A DNA stretch of 64,000 bases from CAIWHR01 sp963830485 (GCA_963830485.1 CAWHNE010000029.1:1-64000); one strand, 5' to 3'; positions 43,165-56,126 are shown, counted from the first letter of the stretch. The notes: generated by a model from the letters alone, not told the origin. Numbers and translations: made by a program.

Positions 43165-44060
43165 CGCCGCTCGATCTTGGGGTCGAGCGCGTCGCGCAGG
43201 CCGTCGCCCAGCAGGTTGAATGCGAGCACCGTGACGAAGATCGCGATCGCGGGAAAGATCGCGACGTGCGGCGCGGTGATCATGTCCGAGCGCGCGGCAT
43301 CGAGCATCGCACCCCATTCCGGGGTCGGCGGCTGCGCGCCCATGCCGAGGAACGACAGGCTGGCTGCGGTGATGATCGAAGTGCCGATCCGCAGCGAGAA
43401 ATAGACGACGACCGCCGAAATCGTGCCGGGGAAGATATGGCGCGCGATGATCGTCCCGTCGCCGGCACCGATGCTGCGCGCGGCCTCGATGTAGGTCAGG
43501 TGCTTCAACGCGAGCGTGTTGCCGCGGACCAGGCGCGCGAAGGTTGGGATGCTGAAGATCGCGACCGCGATGATCACGTTCGCCATGCCGCCGCCCAGGA
43601 TCGCGACGATGCCGATCGCGAGCAGGATGCCCGGAAAGGCGAACAGGACGTCGCATAGCCGCATGATCGCGCGGTCGGTCCAGCCTTCGTAGTAGCCGGC
43701 GGCGAGGCCCAGCAGCGTACCGAGCACCGCGCCGACCGCGACCGAGACGAAGCCGGCCGCGAGCGAGATGCGCGAGCCCATCAGGATCCGACTGAAGATG
43801 TCGCGCCCGAGCGAATCGACGCCGAAGAGATGCTGCCACGACGGCGGCGCGTTGAGCCGGTCGTAGTCGAAGAACGTCTCCGCGTCGTACGGGACGATCC
43901 ACGGAGCGATGACGGCGAGGGCGACGAGCGCCAGCACGAAGGCGCCCGCAACGAGCGCGACCGGCTGCCTGCGGAACTTGCGCCAGAATTCCGACCACGG
44001 CGTGCGGACCGCGCCTGTTTCCAGCGCAGGCGCCGCAACGTCAATGGAAGCGTCGTCCAT
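43161..44060 (-). CDS. gsiD: Glutathione/peptide ABC permease GsiD type
   Basis: This 299-residue DppC/GsiD-type inner-membrane permease opens with WSEFWRKFRRQPVALVAGAF and has the loop FGVDSLGRDIFSRILMGSRI. The EAA loop is EAARSIGAGDGTIIARHIFP, and SLSFLGMGAQPPTPEWGAML near the end is diagnostic of the family. It starts one base inside the end of gsiC and is followed by the overlapping peptidase gene. It pairs with GsiC to form the membrane channel. Confidence 0.92.
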   Translation of the reverse strand: MDDASIDVAAPALETGAVRTPWSEFWRKFRRQPVALVAGAFVLALVALAVIAPWIVPYDAETFFDYDRLNAPPSWQHLFGVDSLGRDIFSRILMGSRISLAAGFVSVAVGAVLGTLLGLAAGYYEGWTDRAIMRLCDVLFAFPGILLAIGIVAILGGGMANVIIAVAIFSIPTFARLVRGNTLALKHLTYIEAARSIGAGDGTIIARHIFPGTISAVVVYFSLRIGTSIITAASLSFLGMGAQPPTPEWGAMLDAARSDMITAPHVAIFPAIAIFVTVLAFNLLGDGLRDALDPKIERR

Positions 44061-44980
44061 CAGCGGTAGCGGATCGTCGGATTGATCAGTCCGTACAGGA
44101 CGTCGACGACGAGGTTGATCAGGATGAACTCGAGCGAGAACAGCAGCACGAGTGCCTGGATCACCGGGTAGTCGCGCATGTCGACGGCGTCGATCAGGAG
44201 GCGGCCCAGCCCCGGCCAGTTGAAGACCTTCTCGACGACGATCGAGCCGCCCAGGAGGAAGCCGAACTGCAGGCCCATCATCGTGACGACCGGGATCAGC
44301 GCGTTGCGCATTCCGTGCTTGACGACGACGCGCGTCTCGGTAAGCCCCTTCGCGCGCGCCGTGCGGATGAAGTCCTCGCCCAGGATGTCGACGAACGACG
44401 AGCGCGTGAAGCGCGCCATGATCGCGGCGACGGCCGCGCCCAGCGTCAGGGACGGCAGCACGTAGTGGCGCCACGAGTCATCGCCGACGGTCGGGAGCCA
44501 GCCGAGCTGGACCGAGAACACCTGCATGAGCACCATTCCGAGCGCAAACGCGGGAAACGAGATGCCGGAAACCGCGAGCGTCATGCCCAGCCGGTCGGGC
44601 CATCGGTTGCGCCAGACGGCCGACAGAATGCCGATGGTCATGCCGAACAGCACCGACCAGCCCATGCTCCAGACCGTGAGCCAGAAGGTCGGCATGAACC
44701 GATCCGCGATCTCGGCGCGCACCAGGCGCTTCGTGCGAAGCGAACTTCCGAAGTCCCAGCGGAACACGCCTGCGACGAAGCGCACGAACTGCTCCGGCAG
44801 CGGGCGGTCGAGCCCGAGGTCCTTGCGCACGAGCTCGACCGTCTCGGGGGTCGCGTCCGGTCCCGCCGCGAGGCGCGCCGGGTCACCCGGGAGCAGGTGG
44901 ACGAAAAGGAAGACCAGCAAGCCAACGATGAAGAGCGTCGGCAGCAGGCCGAGGAGGCGTTTGGCGATGTACTGAAGCAT
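44060..44980 (-). CDS. gsiC: Glutathione/peptide ABC permease GsiC type
   Basis: This 306-residue DppB/GsiC-type permease starts MLQYIAKRLLGLLPTLFIVG and contains FLFVHLLPGDPARLAAG. The EAA loop is RTARAKGLTETRVVVKHGMR, and the end reads NLVVDVLYGLINPTIRYR, all standard. A REP-type hairpin pair lies between it and gsiB (117-bp gap), which could adjust expression of the binding protein relative to the membrane parts. Confidence 0.93.
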   Translation of the reverse strand: MLQYIAKRLLGLLPTLFIVGLLVFLFVHLLPGDPARLAAGPDATPETVELVRKDLGLDRPLPEQFVRFVAGVFRWDFGSSLRTKRLVRAEIADRFMPTFWLTVWSMGWSVLFGMTIGILSAVWRNRWPDRLGMTLAVSGISFPAFALGMVLMQVFSVQLGWLPTVGDDSWRHYVLPSLTLGAAVAAIMARFTRSSFVDILGEDFIRTARAKGLTETRVVVKHGMRNALIPVVTMMGLQFGFLLGGSIVVEKVFNWPGLGRLLIDAVDMRDYPVIQALVLLFSLEFILINLVVDVLYGLINPTIRYR

Positions 44981-45009
44981 CGGGTGCGCCAGCAGGCGGG
45001 TGCAGCACG

Positions 45010-45081
45010 TCGTCCCCGCGGAGGCGGGGACCCAGTGCCGTTCAGAAAAGACGCTGGATTCCCGCCTTTGCGGGAATGACG
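45010..45081. repeat. Pair of REP-type hairpins between gsiB and gsiC
   Basis: Two inverted units face each other: CGTCCCCGCGGAGGCGGGGA, then about 20 bp, then ATTCCCGCCTTTGCGGGAAT. The sequence is of the widespread betaproteobacterial and neisserial type that reads GTCATTCCCGC...GGAATCCAG. In an operon such hairpins often stabilise the upstream mRNA, here that of gsiB. Confidence 0.85.
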
Positions 45082-45097
45082 TAGCGCGAGCGCGCGG

Positions 45098-46642
45098 CTA
45101 CTTCAGATCAATCTCGGTGAAGTTGAACGACGCGTCGGGAATCACGTAGACGCCGGACAGCTTCTTGTTGTGTGCCGAAAGCAGCTTCTCGACGACGAGA
45201 GGCGCCCACGGCGCGTCCTTCCAGATGGTCTCCTGCGCATCCTTGTAGAGCTTCGCCTTTTCGGTGCCGTTCGTCGTAAGCTGCGCCGCCTTGATGTCCT
45301 CGTCCACCTTGGCGCTCTTGTAGTAGGCGGTATTGAAGAGCCTCGGCGGCCACGAGCCGCCGTCGAGCAGCGGGCGCAGCGCCCAGTCGGCTTCGCCGGT
45401 CGACGTCGACCAGCCCACGTAGTAGAGCCGCACCGGCGCAGTCGCTGGATCCTGCCAGCTCTCGACCTTCTCGACGCGCTGACCGGCTTCCAGCAGCGTG
45501 ATCTTCGTCTTGATGCCGATCTGCTGGAGCTGCTGCTGCAGGAACTGCGTGACTTTCTGCGCGGTCGTGTGGTTGTACGCCGACCAGAGCTCGGTTTCGA
45601 ATCCGTTCGGATAGCCGGCTTCGGTCAGGAGCTGCTTCGCCTTCGCCACGTCGTACGGCCACGCTCCGAGATTGACCGCGTACTCGACGCCCTGCGGCAC
45701 CACGCCTTCGGCGGGCGCCGCGTAGCCGCTGAATGCGACCTTGCCAAGCGCCTCCTTGTTGATGGCGTAGGCGATCGCCTGCCGCACCTTGGCGTTGTCG
45801 AACGGCTTCTGCTGGACGTTCATCGACAGGTAGCGCAGCACGATCGACGGCGCGGCGACGAGCTCGAGATCGGGCTTGGTCTTCAGCACTTCGGCAATCT
45901 CGTAGGGAACCGGGAACGTGAAGTGCGCTTCGCCCGTCTGCATGACCGCGGCCCGGGTGTTGTTGTCGACGACGGGCTTCCACGTGATCGTGTCGACCTT
46001 GGGATAGCCCTTCTTCCAGTAGCCGTCGAACTTCGCGACCTTGAGGTAGTCCGTCGCCTTCCACTCGACGAACTTGAACGGCCCCGTGCCGACGGGGTGG
46101 AACGCGATGTCCTTGTTGCCCCACTGCTTCAACGCCGCGGGACTGATCATTACGGTCGACGGGTGCGCGAGCTGGTTGATGAACGGCGAGAACGGCGTCT
46201 TGAGCGTGATGCGCGCCGTGTAGTCGTCGACGACCTCGGTCTTGGCGATGTTGTTGTTGTACAGGCCGTAGCGCTTGAGCTTGTTGTCCGGATTGGTCAC
46301 GCGATCGAGGCACGCCTTGACCGCATCGGCCTTGAAGTCGGTACCGTCATGGAATTTGACGCCCTTCCTGAGCTTGATCGTGTACGCAAGGCCGTCGGGA
46401 GTGACCGTGTAGCTCTCCGCCAGCACCGGGATCAGCTTCATGTCCTTGTCGAAGCCGAACAGTCCCTCGTAGAACGACTTCGCCATCGCCTGCGACAGCG
46501 TGTCGTTGGCGTCGTACGGATCGGTCGTGGTGAACGTCGACGCGACGGCGAACACGACGTCCTTGGCGGCGAGCGCGGGGCCCGCGGCGAGCGCGGCGAG
46601 CGCGAACGTCGCCGCGGCGAAGGATCGATGCAGGGTCTTCAT
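45098..46642 (-). CDS. gsiB: Glutathione/peptide-binding protein GsiB type
   Basis: This 514-residue exported dipeptide/glutathione-binding protein (SBP_bac_5) has a signal peptide (SFAAATFALAALAAGPALAA). It resembles E. coli GsiB over its whole length: AKDVVFAVASTFTTTDPYDA, TLSQAMAKSFYEGLFGFDKD, QTGEAHFTFPVPYE and GWSTSTGEADWALRPL. ATG 46642 has AGGAG upstream; GTG 46645 is the alternative. Located between the ATPase and permease genes of the same operon. Confidence 0.93.
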   Translation of the reverse strand: MKTLHRSFAAATFALAALAAGPALAAKDVVFAVASTFTTTDPYDANDTLSQAMAKSFYEGLFGFDKDMKLIPVLAESYTVTPDGLAYTIKLRKGVKFHDGTDFKADAVKACLDRVTNPDNKLKRYGLYNNNIAKTEVVDDYTARITLKTPFSPFINQLAHPSTVMISPAALKQWGNKDIAFHPVGTGPFKFVEWKATDYLKVAKFDGYWKKGYPKVDTITWKPVVDNNTRAAVMQTGEAHFTFPVPYEIAEVLKTKPDLELVAAPSIVLRYLSMNVQQKPFDNAKVRQAIAYAINKEALGKVAFSGYAAPAEGVVPQGVEYAVNLGAWPYDVAKAKQLLTEAGYPNGFETELWSAYNHTTAQKVTQFLQQQLQQIGIKTKITLLEAGQRVEKVESWQDPATAPVRLYYVGWSTSTGEADWALRPLLDGGSWPPRLFNTAYYKSAKVDEDIKAAQLTTNGTEKAKLYKDAQETIWKDAPWAPLVVEKLLSAHNKKLSGVYVIPDASFNFTEIDLK

Positions 46643-46679
46643 CACAGGTCTCCTGGGGGATGGAACGGGGCCGGGCGTA

Positions 46680-48560
<1,881 letters not shown>

Positions 48561-48665
48561 GACAATGCGCGCACACCGAGGAACCGCATTATCGGCGTGC
48601 TGCCGGCGACCGGCAACGTGCTTCGGGCTGGTAGCAGGGGCCGATCGCGATCAGCCCCGTCGTGA

Positions 48666-50168
48666 CTAGACCTTCTCGGACTCCGTCACCTTGCGCTTCA
48701 TCAGCAGCGCCGGGACTGGCCTCCCATGGCCGTGCGGCCCGCGGGCATGCGGTGCGTGCGTCGCCTGCGTGGAGGGACGCACCGGCAGCGGCTGGTCGGG
48801 ATTCATCGCGTACGCGCGCTCGCGTTCTTCGCGGCGCGTGTCACCATGGCTCGGCGCACGGGCGGGGGCGGCGGCAGGCGCGTTGCGGTGGCGCGGACTG
48901 CGCTCCGCCGTTCCGCCAGCCTTCGGCCGCGCCGCTTCGCGCGGTGCGCGTGCGGGCCGCTCGCCCGGCTTCGCGCGCGGCGCCCGTTCGCGCCGCTCCG
49001 GACGGATCGCCGTCGAGTCGAAGCCCTCGGCGGTTACGATTTCGACCTTCTTCTTCAGCAACCGCTCGATGTCGGCGAGGTAGCGCTCCTCTTCGGGTGC
49101 CACCAGCGAGATCGCTTCGCCGGACAGGCCCGCGCGTCCCGTGCGGCCGATCCGGTGAATGTAGTCCTCGGGCACGTGCGGCAGCTCGTAGTTGACGACG
49201 AGTGGCAGGTCGTCGATGTCGAGACCGCGCGCCGCGACGTCGGTCGCCACCAGCACCTGCAGCTTGCCTTCCTTGAACGCGGCGAGCGCTTCCATTCGCG
49301 CCTGCTGCGTCTTGTCGCCGTGGATCGCGTCGGTGACGAGGCCGTCCTTCTCGAGCTGCCGGGCGAGCCGCGCCGTGCCGTGCTTGGTGCGCACGAAGCA
49401 GAGCACCTGATTGAGATTGCGGGTGCGCACGAGATGCTCGAGCAGCGCGCGCTTCGCGTCCGCCGGCACCTTGTAGGCGAACTGCTCGACGGTCTCGGCG
49501 GCGGTATTGCGCTTGGCGACCTCGATCAGCTGCGGCGCGTTCAGCAGCTGGTCAGCCAGCTTTTTGATCTCGCCGGAGAAGGTCGCCGAGAACAGCAGGT
49601 TCTGCCGCTTCGCCGTTGCCGGCAGGAGCGCCATGATCCGCTTGATGTCCGGGATGAAGCCCATGTCGAGCATCCGGTCGGCCTCGTCGAGCACGAAGAT
49701 TTCGACCTGCCCGAGATAGACGCTTTTCTGCTCGATGTGGTCGAGGAGCCGGCCCGGCGTGGCCACGAGAATCTCGACGCCGCCGCGGACGATCGGAAGC
49801 TGTTGCTTGATGTCGACGCCGCCGAAAACGACCGTCGAGCGCAGCTTCGTGTGCTTGCCATAGGTGCGGAACGATTCCTCGACCTGGACGGCAAGCTCGC
49901 GCGTGGGCGTGAGGATCAGCGCGCGCACCGGGTGCCGTGCCGGCGAGGGGCTCGCGTTGGCCATCGGCATGAGCTTCTGCAGGATCGGCAGCGCGAAGGC
50001 GGCAGTCTTTCCGGTGCCGGTCTGGGCGCCGCCCATGACGTCCTTGCCGGCGAGAACGATGGGAATCGCCTGCGCCTGGATCGGCGTCGGCGTGGTGTAG
50101 CCGGACTCGGTCACCGCCCGCAGCAAGTCGGGCGCGAGGCCGAGCTCCGCAAAGCTCGTTGCACTCAT
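48666..50168 (-). CDS. rhlE: DEAD-box RNA helicase RhlE
   Basis: This 500-residue ATP-dependent RNA helicase has motifs in order: Q motif (FAELGLAPDLLRAV...PTPIQ), I AQTGTGKT, Ia PTRELAVQ, II VLDEADRMLD, III SATF, IV FVRTKHG, V ATDVAARGLDID, VI HRIGRTGRAG. A basic, Arg/Pro/Ala-rich tail of about 110 residues follows, typical of RhlE. It acts in ribosome assembly and RNA decay, more so in the cold. AGGAG precedes ATG 50168. It is divergent from typA with a long hairpin-containing leader. Confidence 0.94.
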   Translation of the reverse strand: MSATSFAELGLAPDLLRAVTESGYTTPTPIQAQAIPIVLAGKDVMGGAQTGTGKTAAFALPILQKLMPMANASPSPARHPVRALILTPTRELAVQVEESFRTYGKHTKLRSTVVFGGVDIKQQLPIVRGGVEILVATPGRLLDHIEQKSVYLGQVEIFVLDEADRMLDMGFIPDIKRIMALLPATAKRQNLLFSATFSGEIKKLADQLLNAPQLIEVAKRNTAAETVEQFAYKVPADAKRALLEHLVRTRNLNQVLCFVRTKHGTARLARQLEKDGLVTDAIHGDKTQQARMEALAAFKEGKLQVLVATDVAARGLDIDDLPLVVNYELPHVPEDYIHRIGRTGRAGLSGEAISLVAPEEERYLADIERLLKKKVEIVTAEGFDSTAIRPERRERAPRAKPGERPARAPREAARPKAGGTAERSPRHRNAPAAAPARAPSHGDTRREERERAYAMNPDQPLPVRPSTQATHAPHARGPHGHGRPVPALLMKRKVTESEKV

Positions 50169-50238
50169 GGAGGCTCCTGGATCGCGGCCCATCCCTCGCG
50201 GGATTTCCGGTCCAGGCAGCGGAAAACACCGTTGGACC

Positions 50239-50280
50239 GTGGGACGCAACTCCCGACCCGCTGGGTCGGGTGCATCCCAC
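50239..50280 (-). promoter_or_regulatory. Long hairpin in the rhlE leader
   Basis: A nearly continuous 17-bp stem is made of GTGGGA/TCCCAC, GCA/TGC and CCCGACCC/GGGTCGGG around a 3-base loop. It lies between the predicted rhlE promoter and the start codon (70 bp away). No U-tract follows on the minus strand, so it is not an ordinary terminator; cold-shock helicase leaders often carry such structures. Confidence 0.6.
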
Positions 50281-50320
50281 GCTTTGGGGGGCGGTGACCG
50301 GAACGGCCGCCCGAATGGAT

Positions 50321-50349
50321 ATTGTAGCCTAAGTTTCGGATTTTGCGAA
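50321..50349 (-). promoter_or_regulatory. Candidate promoter of rhlE
   Basis: On the minus strand TTCGCA (50344-50349) and TACAAT (50321-50326) are 17 bp apart. A transcript would have a leader of about 145 nt before ATG 50168. Confidence 0.55.
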
Positions 50350-50380
50350 TTATTTCTGGTGGGAGACCCGGCCATCGGGC

Positions 50381-50386
50381 TATAAT
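50381..50386 (+). promoter_or_regulatory. -10 box of typA
   Basis: A perfect TATAAT lies 67 bp upstream of the chosen typA start. No good -35 box is at standard spacing, so activation or an extended -10 is likely. Confidence 0.5.
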
Positions 50387-50453
50387 GGCGAATTTCGCGC
50401 CGCGGCCGCCGATGGCCAGCCGCCCACGCGGAAATCCGCCCGCCACGACGCTC

Positions 50454-52312
<1,859 letters not shown>

Positions 52313-52334
<22 letters not shown>

Positions 52335-52502
52335 CCCGGGAGTGTGGGGGAGACCAATGCGGCGCGAGACGCGCGTGGGCGACACCAACACGTTCCCGGC
52401 AAGCCGCGAAGCGGCGTAGCCCGGGAGTGTGGGGGAGACCAATGCGGCGCGAGACGCGCGTGGGCAACGCCAACACGTTCCGGGCGAGCCGCAAAGCGGC
52501 TT
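52313..52502 (+). repeat. 85-bp tandem repeat spanning the typA stop
   Basis: Two full units and a partial third are spaced exactly 85 bp apart, seen at GCGAAGCGGC (52321), again at 52406, and GCAAAGCGGC at 52491. The first unit contains the last typA codons and its TAG. Each unit opens with a small hairpin (GCCGC-GAA-GCGGC) whose loop changes in the third copy. It ends about 25 bp before the DUF2891 start. Confidence 0.9.
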
Positions 52503-52526
52503 GAGGCGTCATTTCGCGGTCGCGCC

Positions 52527-53558
52527 ATGACCGTTGCCACGCTCGATCCGGACCGCGCCGCGCGCTTCGCGGACATCGCCCTCGCGAACGTGGTCCGCGA
52601 ATATCCGGACAAGCAGGACCACGTGCTCGGCGGCGACGCGGATCTGCTGCCGCCGCGCGCGCTGCATCCGGCGTTCTTCGGCAGCTACGACTGGCACTCG
52701 TGCGTGCACATGCATTGGCTGCTCGTCCACGTGCGACGGCTCCATCCCGGCCTGCCGCAGCGCGCGGCGGTCGACGCCACACTCGACCGCCATTTCGCGC
52801 CGGTCAACATCGCCGCCGAGCGTGCGTACCTGGAGCGGCCGGGCGCGCAGGCGTTCGAGCGCCCCTACGGCTGGACGTGGCTCATGAAGCTCGCCGACGA
52901 GCTCGCGTGCTCCACAGACGCCGACGCGCGCCGGTGGGCAGGTCAGCTCGCGCCGCTCGCGCGCGCGTTCGTCGACCGCTATCGTGCCTGGCTGCCGAAG
53001 GCCGATTATCCGGTCCGCTACGGCATGCACTCGAACAGCGCGTTCGGCATCCTCTTCGCGCTCGACTACGCGCGTCGCGCGGACGAGCGGGCGCTGGCGG
53101 CGGCGATCGAGGGCAAGGCGCGCGCATGGTTCGAGCGCGACCGTGATGCCCCCGTCGCATGGGAACCCTCCGGTTTCGATTTCCTCTCGCCGTCCCTGGT
53201 CGAGGCCCTGCTGATGCGCCGCGTGCTCGCCGCCGATGAATTCGGCGTTTGGCTCGACGCGTTCCTCCCGGCAATGGGACGGCACGAGCCGGCGACGCTC
53301 TTCGCGCCGGTGGCGGTCAGCGATCGCACCGATGCGCACATCGTGCACCTCGACGGCCTCAACCTGTCGCGTGCATGGTGCTTCCGCGGCATCGCGTCGG
53401 CGCTGCCTGAGGACGATCCGCGCGCGACCGCCGTGCGCGACGCCGCGGCGGCGCATCTCGCTGCCGGGCTCGTAGGGCTCGACCGTGCCGACTATGTCGG
53501 CAGTCACTGGCTCGCGTCGTTCGCGGCGCTGGCCCTCTCGGGTACCGACGCCGCATAG
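52527..53558 (+). CDS. DUF2891 family protein
   Basis: This 343-residue soluble, mostly helical protein contains FFGSYDWHSCVHMHWLLVH, MHSNSAFGILFALDYAR, EPSGFDFLSPSLVEALLM and DYVGSHWLASFAALAL, matching DUF2891. The His/Trp-rich motif near the N-terminus resembles (alpha/alpha)6-barrel enzymes acting on sugars. ATG 52527 is at the family start; upstream frames are translated tandem repeat. It is 14 bp ahead of rmuC. Activity is unknown. Confidence 0.82.
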   Translation: MTVATLDPDRAARFADIALANVVREYPDKQDHVLGGDADLLPPRALHPAFFGSYDWHSCVHMHWLLVHVRRLHPGLPQRAAVDATLDRHFAPVNIAAERAYLERPGAQAFERPYGWTWLMKLADELACSTDADARRWAGQLAPLARAFVDRYRAWLPKADYPVRYGMHSNSAFGILFALDYARRADERALAAAIEGKARAWFERDRDAPVAWEPSGFDFLSPSLVEALLMRRVLAADEFGVWLDAFLPAMGRHEPATLFAPVAVSDRTDAHIVHLDGLNLSRAWCFRGIASALPEDDPRATAVRDAAAAHLAAGLVGLDRADYVGSHWLASFAALALSGTDAA

Positions 53559-53572
53559 TAAACTCTTCCGCC

Positions 53573-54886
53573 ATGCCGGAAGTTTCGATCGTCGTCGTCA
53601 TCGTGGTCGTCGCGCTCGTCGTGATTGCCGGGCTCGTGGCGATTGCGCTCGGACGCCTCTCCACGCTGATCGCTGCGCGCGACGGTGCCGTGCGCGAAGC
53701 CGCCGACCTGAGAGCGAGGATCGACGTACTCGCAGCCCAAGGCGTGGATCTCGAGCGCGACGTGCGGCAGGACCTTTCCATGGCCCGCACCGAGCAGGCG
53801 CAGGCGGCGCAAACCGCCCGCACCGAGCTCGGCGCAGCGCTCGGTCGCTTGACGCAAACGAACGAGCAACGGCTGGATGCGATCCGGCAGGCGGTCGAGC
53901 AGCGGCTCGACGCCCTGCGCGCCGACAACGCCCAGAAGCTCGAGCAGATGCGCGCGACCGTCGACGAGAAGCTGCAGACGACACTCGAGCAGCGTCTCGG
54001 CGCATCCTTCAAGCAGGTCTCCGACCGGCTCGAGCAGGTGCACAAGGGTCTGGGCGAGATGCAGACGCTCGCCGTGGGTGTCGGCGATCTGAAGCGTGTG
54101 CTGACGAACGTGAAGACGCGCGGCACATGGGGCGAGGTGCAGCTCGCAGCGCTGCTCGGCGAGGTGCTCACGCCGGCTCAGTTCGAAACGAACGTCGAGA
54201 CCGTGCCGGGGAGCGGGAAGCGCGTCGAGTTCGCGATCCGGCTCCCGGGTCGCGACGATGGCAAGCCGTGCTGGCTGCCGGTCGATGCGAAATTCCCGCT
54301 GGACGACTGGCAGCGGCTGCAGGACGCGCTCGAGCGAGCCGACATCCCCGCTGCCGACGCCGCGCGCAAGGCGCTCGCCGAATTCCTGCGACTGCAGGCG
54401 AGGACGATCCGCGACTCGTACCTGTCGCCGCCGCACACGACGGACTTCGCGATCCTGTTCGTTCCGACCGAAGGCCTGTACGCGGAAATGATGTCGCGAC
54501 CCGGATTCGCCGAGCAGCTGCAGCGCGATTTCCGGGTGACGTTGACGGGGCCGACCAATTTTCTTGCGCTCCTGAACAGCCTGCAGATGGGCTTTCGGAC
54601 GCTCGCGATCGAGCAGCGCTCGACCGAGGTCTGGCGCACGCTGAGCGCGATCAAGACCGAATTCCTGAAGTTCGGCGACATTCTGCAGAAGACCAAGAAG
54701 AAGCTCGACGAGGCGAGCAGCACGATCGACGATGCCGGCCGGAAGAGCACGACGATCGTGCGCAAGCTGCGCGACGTCGAAGCGCTGCCCGAGGCGGAGG
54801 CCGACCGGCTGCTGACGGGAGACGACGGCGGCCAGTTGTTCGAAGCCGAGAGCGCCCCCGCATCGGCGCCGCCAGACGAATTCTGA
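53573..54886 (+). CDS. rmuC: DNA recombination protein RmuC
   Basis: This 437-residue protein has an N-terminal membrane helix (VVVIVVVALVVIAGLVAIAL) and a long coiled coil (residues about 35-165). The RmuC nuclease-like domain includes TRGTWGEVQLAALLGEVLTP, PGSGKRVEFAIRLPGRD, PVDAKFPLDDW (the PVDAKFP motif is diagnostic) and FVPTEGLYAE. It limits rearrangements between inverted repeats. Rather close spacing to the genes on both sides suggests one operon with DUF2891 and mtfA. Confidence 0.93.
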   Translation: MPEVSIVVVIVVVALVVIAGLVAIALGRLSTLIAARDGAVREAADLRARIDVLAAQGVDLERDVRQDLSMARTEQAQAAQTARTELGAALGRLTQTNEQRLDAIRQAVEQRLDALRADNAQKLEQMRATVDEKLQTTLEQRLGASFKQVSDRLEQVHKGLGEMQTLAVGVGDLKRVLTNVKTRGTWGEVQLAALLGEVLTPAQFETNVETVPGSGKRVEFAIRLPGRDDGKPCWLPVDAKFPLDDWQRLQDALERADIPAADAARKALAEFLRLQARTIRDSYLSPPHTTDFAILFVPTEGLYAEMMSRPGFAEQLQRDFRVTLTGPTNFLALLNSLQMGFRTLAIEQRSTEVWRTLSAIKTEFLKFGDILQKTKKKLDEASSTIDDAGRKSTTIVRKLRDVEALPEAEADRLLTGDDGGQLFEAESAPASAPPDEF

Positions 54887-54901
54887 CGGCCCGCGACCGC
54901 C

Positions 54902-55690
54902 ATGTTCGACACGCTGCGCAACTGGCGCCGGCAACGCGTGCTCCGGAGCGCGGCGATTCCCGACGCGCTGTGGCGCGAGGCGCTCGAGTCGCTGCCGTTC
55001 GTCGCGATCTACACCGACGACGAGCTTGTGCGCCTCCGCGCAAAGGCCGTCTTGTTCCTCTCCGCCAAGTCGATCGTCGGCGCGCGTGGCCATGTCGTGA
55101 CGCCGCTGCAGCGCGTGATCATCGCGATCGAGGCGTGCGTGCTCGTGCTCAACCTCGACATGGCCTACTACGATGGTTGGGAGAACGTCATCGTCTATCC
55201 TGACGAGTTCATCCCCGGCTGGGAATACGTGGACGAGGCGGGCGTCGTCCACCGCAACGACGGACCGCTCGCCGGAGAGTCGATGCCGGGCGGCCCGGTC
55301 GTGCTGTCCTGGCCCGACGTCGAGGCGTCCGCCGACTGGGACGCGGCGGGGATGAACCTCGTCATCCACGAGTTCGCGCACAAGCTCGACATGCGCAATG
55401 GCGAGGCGAACGGCTGCCCCCCGCTGCCGGCAACAATGCCGCCGCACGTCTGGAAGAAGGCGCTCACTGCGGCGTACGACCATTTCCGCGCGCGCGTCGA
55501 GCGCGGCGACGAGACGGCGATCGACCCGTACGCCGCCGAATCCCCTGCTGAATTCTTCGCCGTCCTCTCCGAGGTGTTCTTCGCCGATCCGACGCTGTTG
55601 CTGCACGAGTATCCGCGCGTCTACAAGCAGCTCATGTGGTTCTACAAGCAGGATCCGGCGTCGCGCACGGAGCTGCTGCTCGACGAGTAG
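54902..55690 (+). CDS. mtfA: Zinc-dependent peptidase MtfA (M90)
   Basis: This 262-residue cytosolic metallopeptidase has HEFAH at residues 156-160 (catalytic Glu157) followed by KLDMRNGEANG, the conserved M90 sequence. A second region AAESPAEFFAVLSEVFFADP supplies the third metal ligand, as in MtfA. In E. coli MtfA binds the repressor Mlc and influences ptsG. It lies 15 bp after rmuC. Confidence 0.93.
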   Translation: MFDTLRNWRRQRVLRSAAIPDALWREALESLPFVAIYTDDELVRLRAKAVLFLSAKSIVGARGHVVTPLQRVIIAIEACVLVLNLDMAYYDGWENVIVYPDEFIPGWEYVDEAGVVHRNDGPLAGESMPGGPVVLSWPDVEASADWDAAGMNLVIHEFAHKLDMRNGEANGCPPLPATMPPHVWKKALTAAYDHFRARVERGDETAIDPYAAESPAEFFAVLSEVFFADPTLLLHEYPRVYKQLMWFYKQDPASRTELLLDE

Positions 55691-55764
55691 CGGACATTCG
55701 GCTTCGCGTAGTACCATGCCGGCCGGCGGCGCCCGGCCGCTCGCATTCCCCTACAGGAGGCCCG

Positions 55765-56013
55765 ATGAAGAAGCACCGGATCGCACTGTTCGTGGCGACG
55801 ATGTTCGCCGCGGGAACCGCATTCGCATTCCATTGCCCGGCGGACATGAAGAAGATCGACGACGCGATGGCCAAGAATCCAAGCCTGACCCCCGCGCAAA
55901 TGGAACAGGTGAAGAAGGACCGGGCCGAAGGCGAGGCGCTGCACAAGGCCGGCAAGCACCAGGAGTCGGTCGATACGCTCGCGAAGGCGATGAAGACGCT
56001 GAACATCCAGTAG
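55765..56013 (+). CDS. Small exported protein, unknown
   Basis: This 82-residue protein has a signal peptide (MKKHRIALFVATMFAAGTAF) and a helical mature part with one Cys (FHCPADMKKIDDAM). The mature part is rich in Lys and Glu and ends HQESVDTLAKAMKTLNIQ. CAGGAGG is well placed before ATG 55765. Similar small periplasmic helical proteins are common in betaproteobacteria, without known role. It stands between mtfA and the DUF885 gene. Confidence 0.75.
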   Translation: MKKHRIALFVATMFAAGTAFAFHCPADMKKIDDAMAKNPSLTPAQMEQVKKDRAEGEALHKAGKHQESVDTLAKAMKTLNIQ

Positions 56014-56126
56014 TCTTGCGGCACGCTCCCCGAGCCGCGCCGGCGCGAGCGCCCCGGCCGGCGATTTTTCACCGCGGTCGAGTAACGGCCCCCAGCGGCC
56101 GCGCGCGCTCGCGCGCCCGGGCGGCC

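Noticed and set aside
53504..55717. 737-codon minus-strand frame over rmuC and mtfA
   Set aside because: It is antisense to two genes with diagnostic motifs (PVDAKFP, HEFAH) and has shadow composition.
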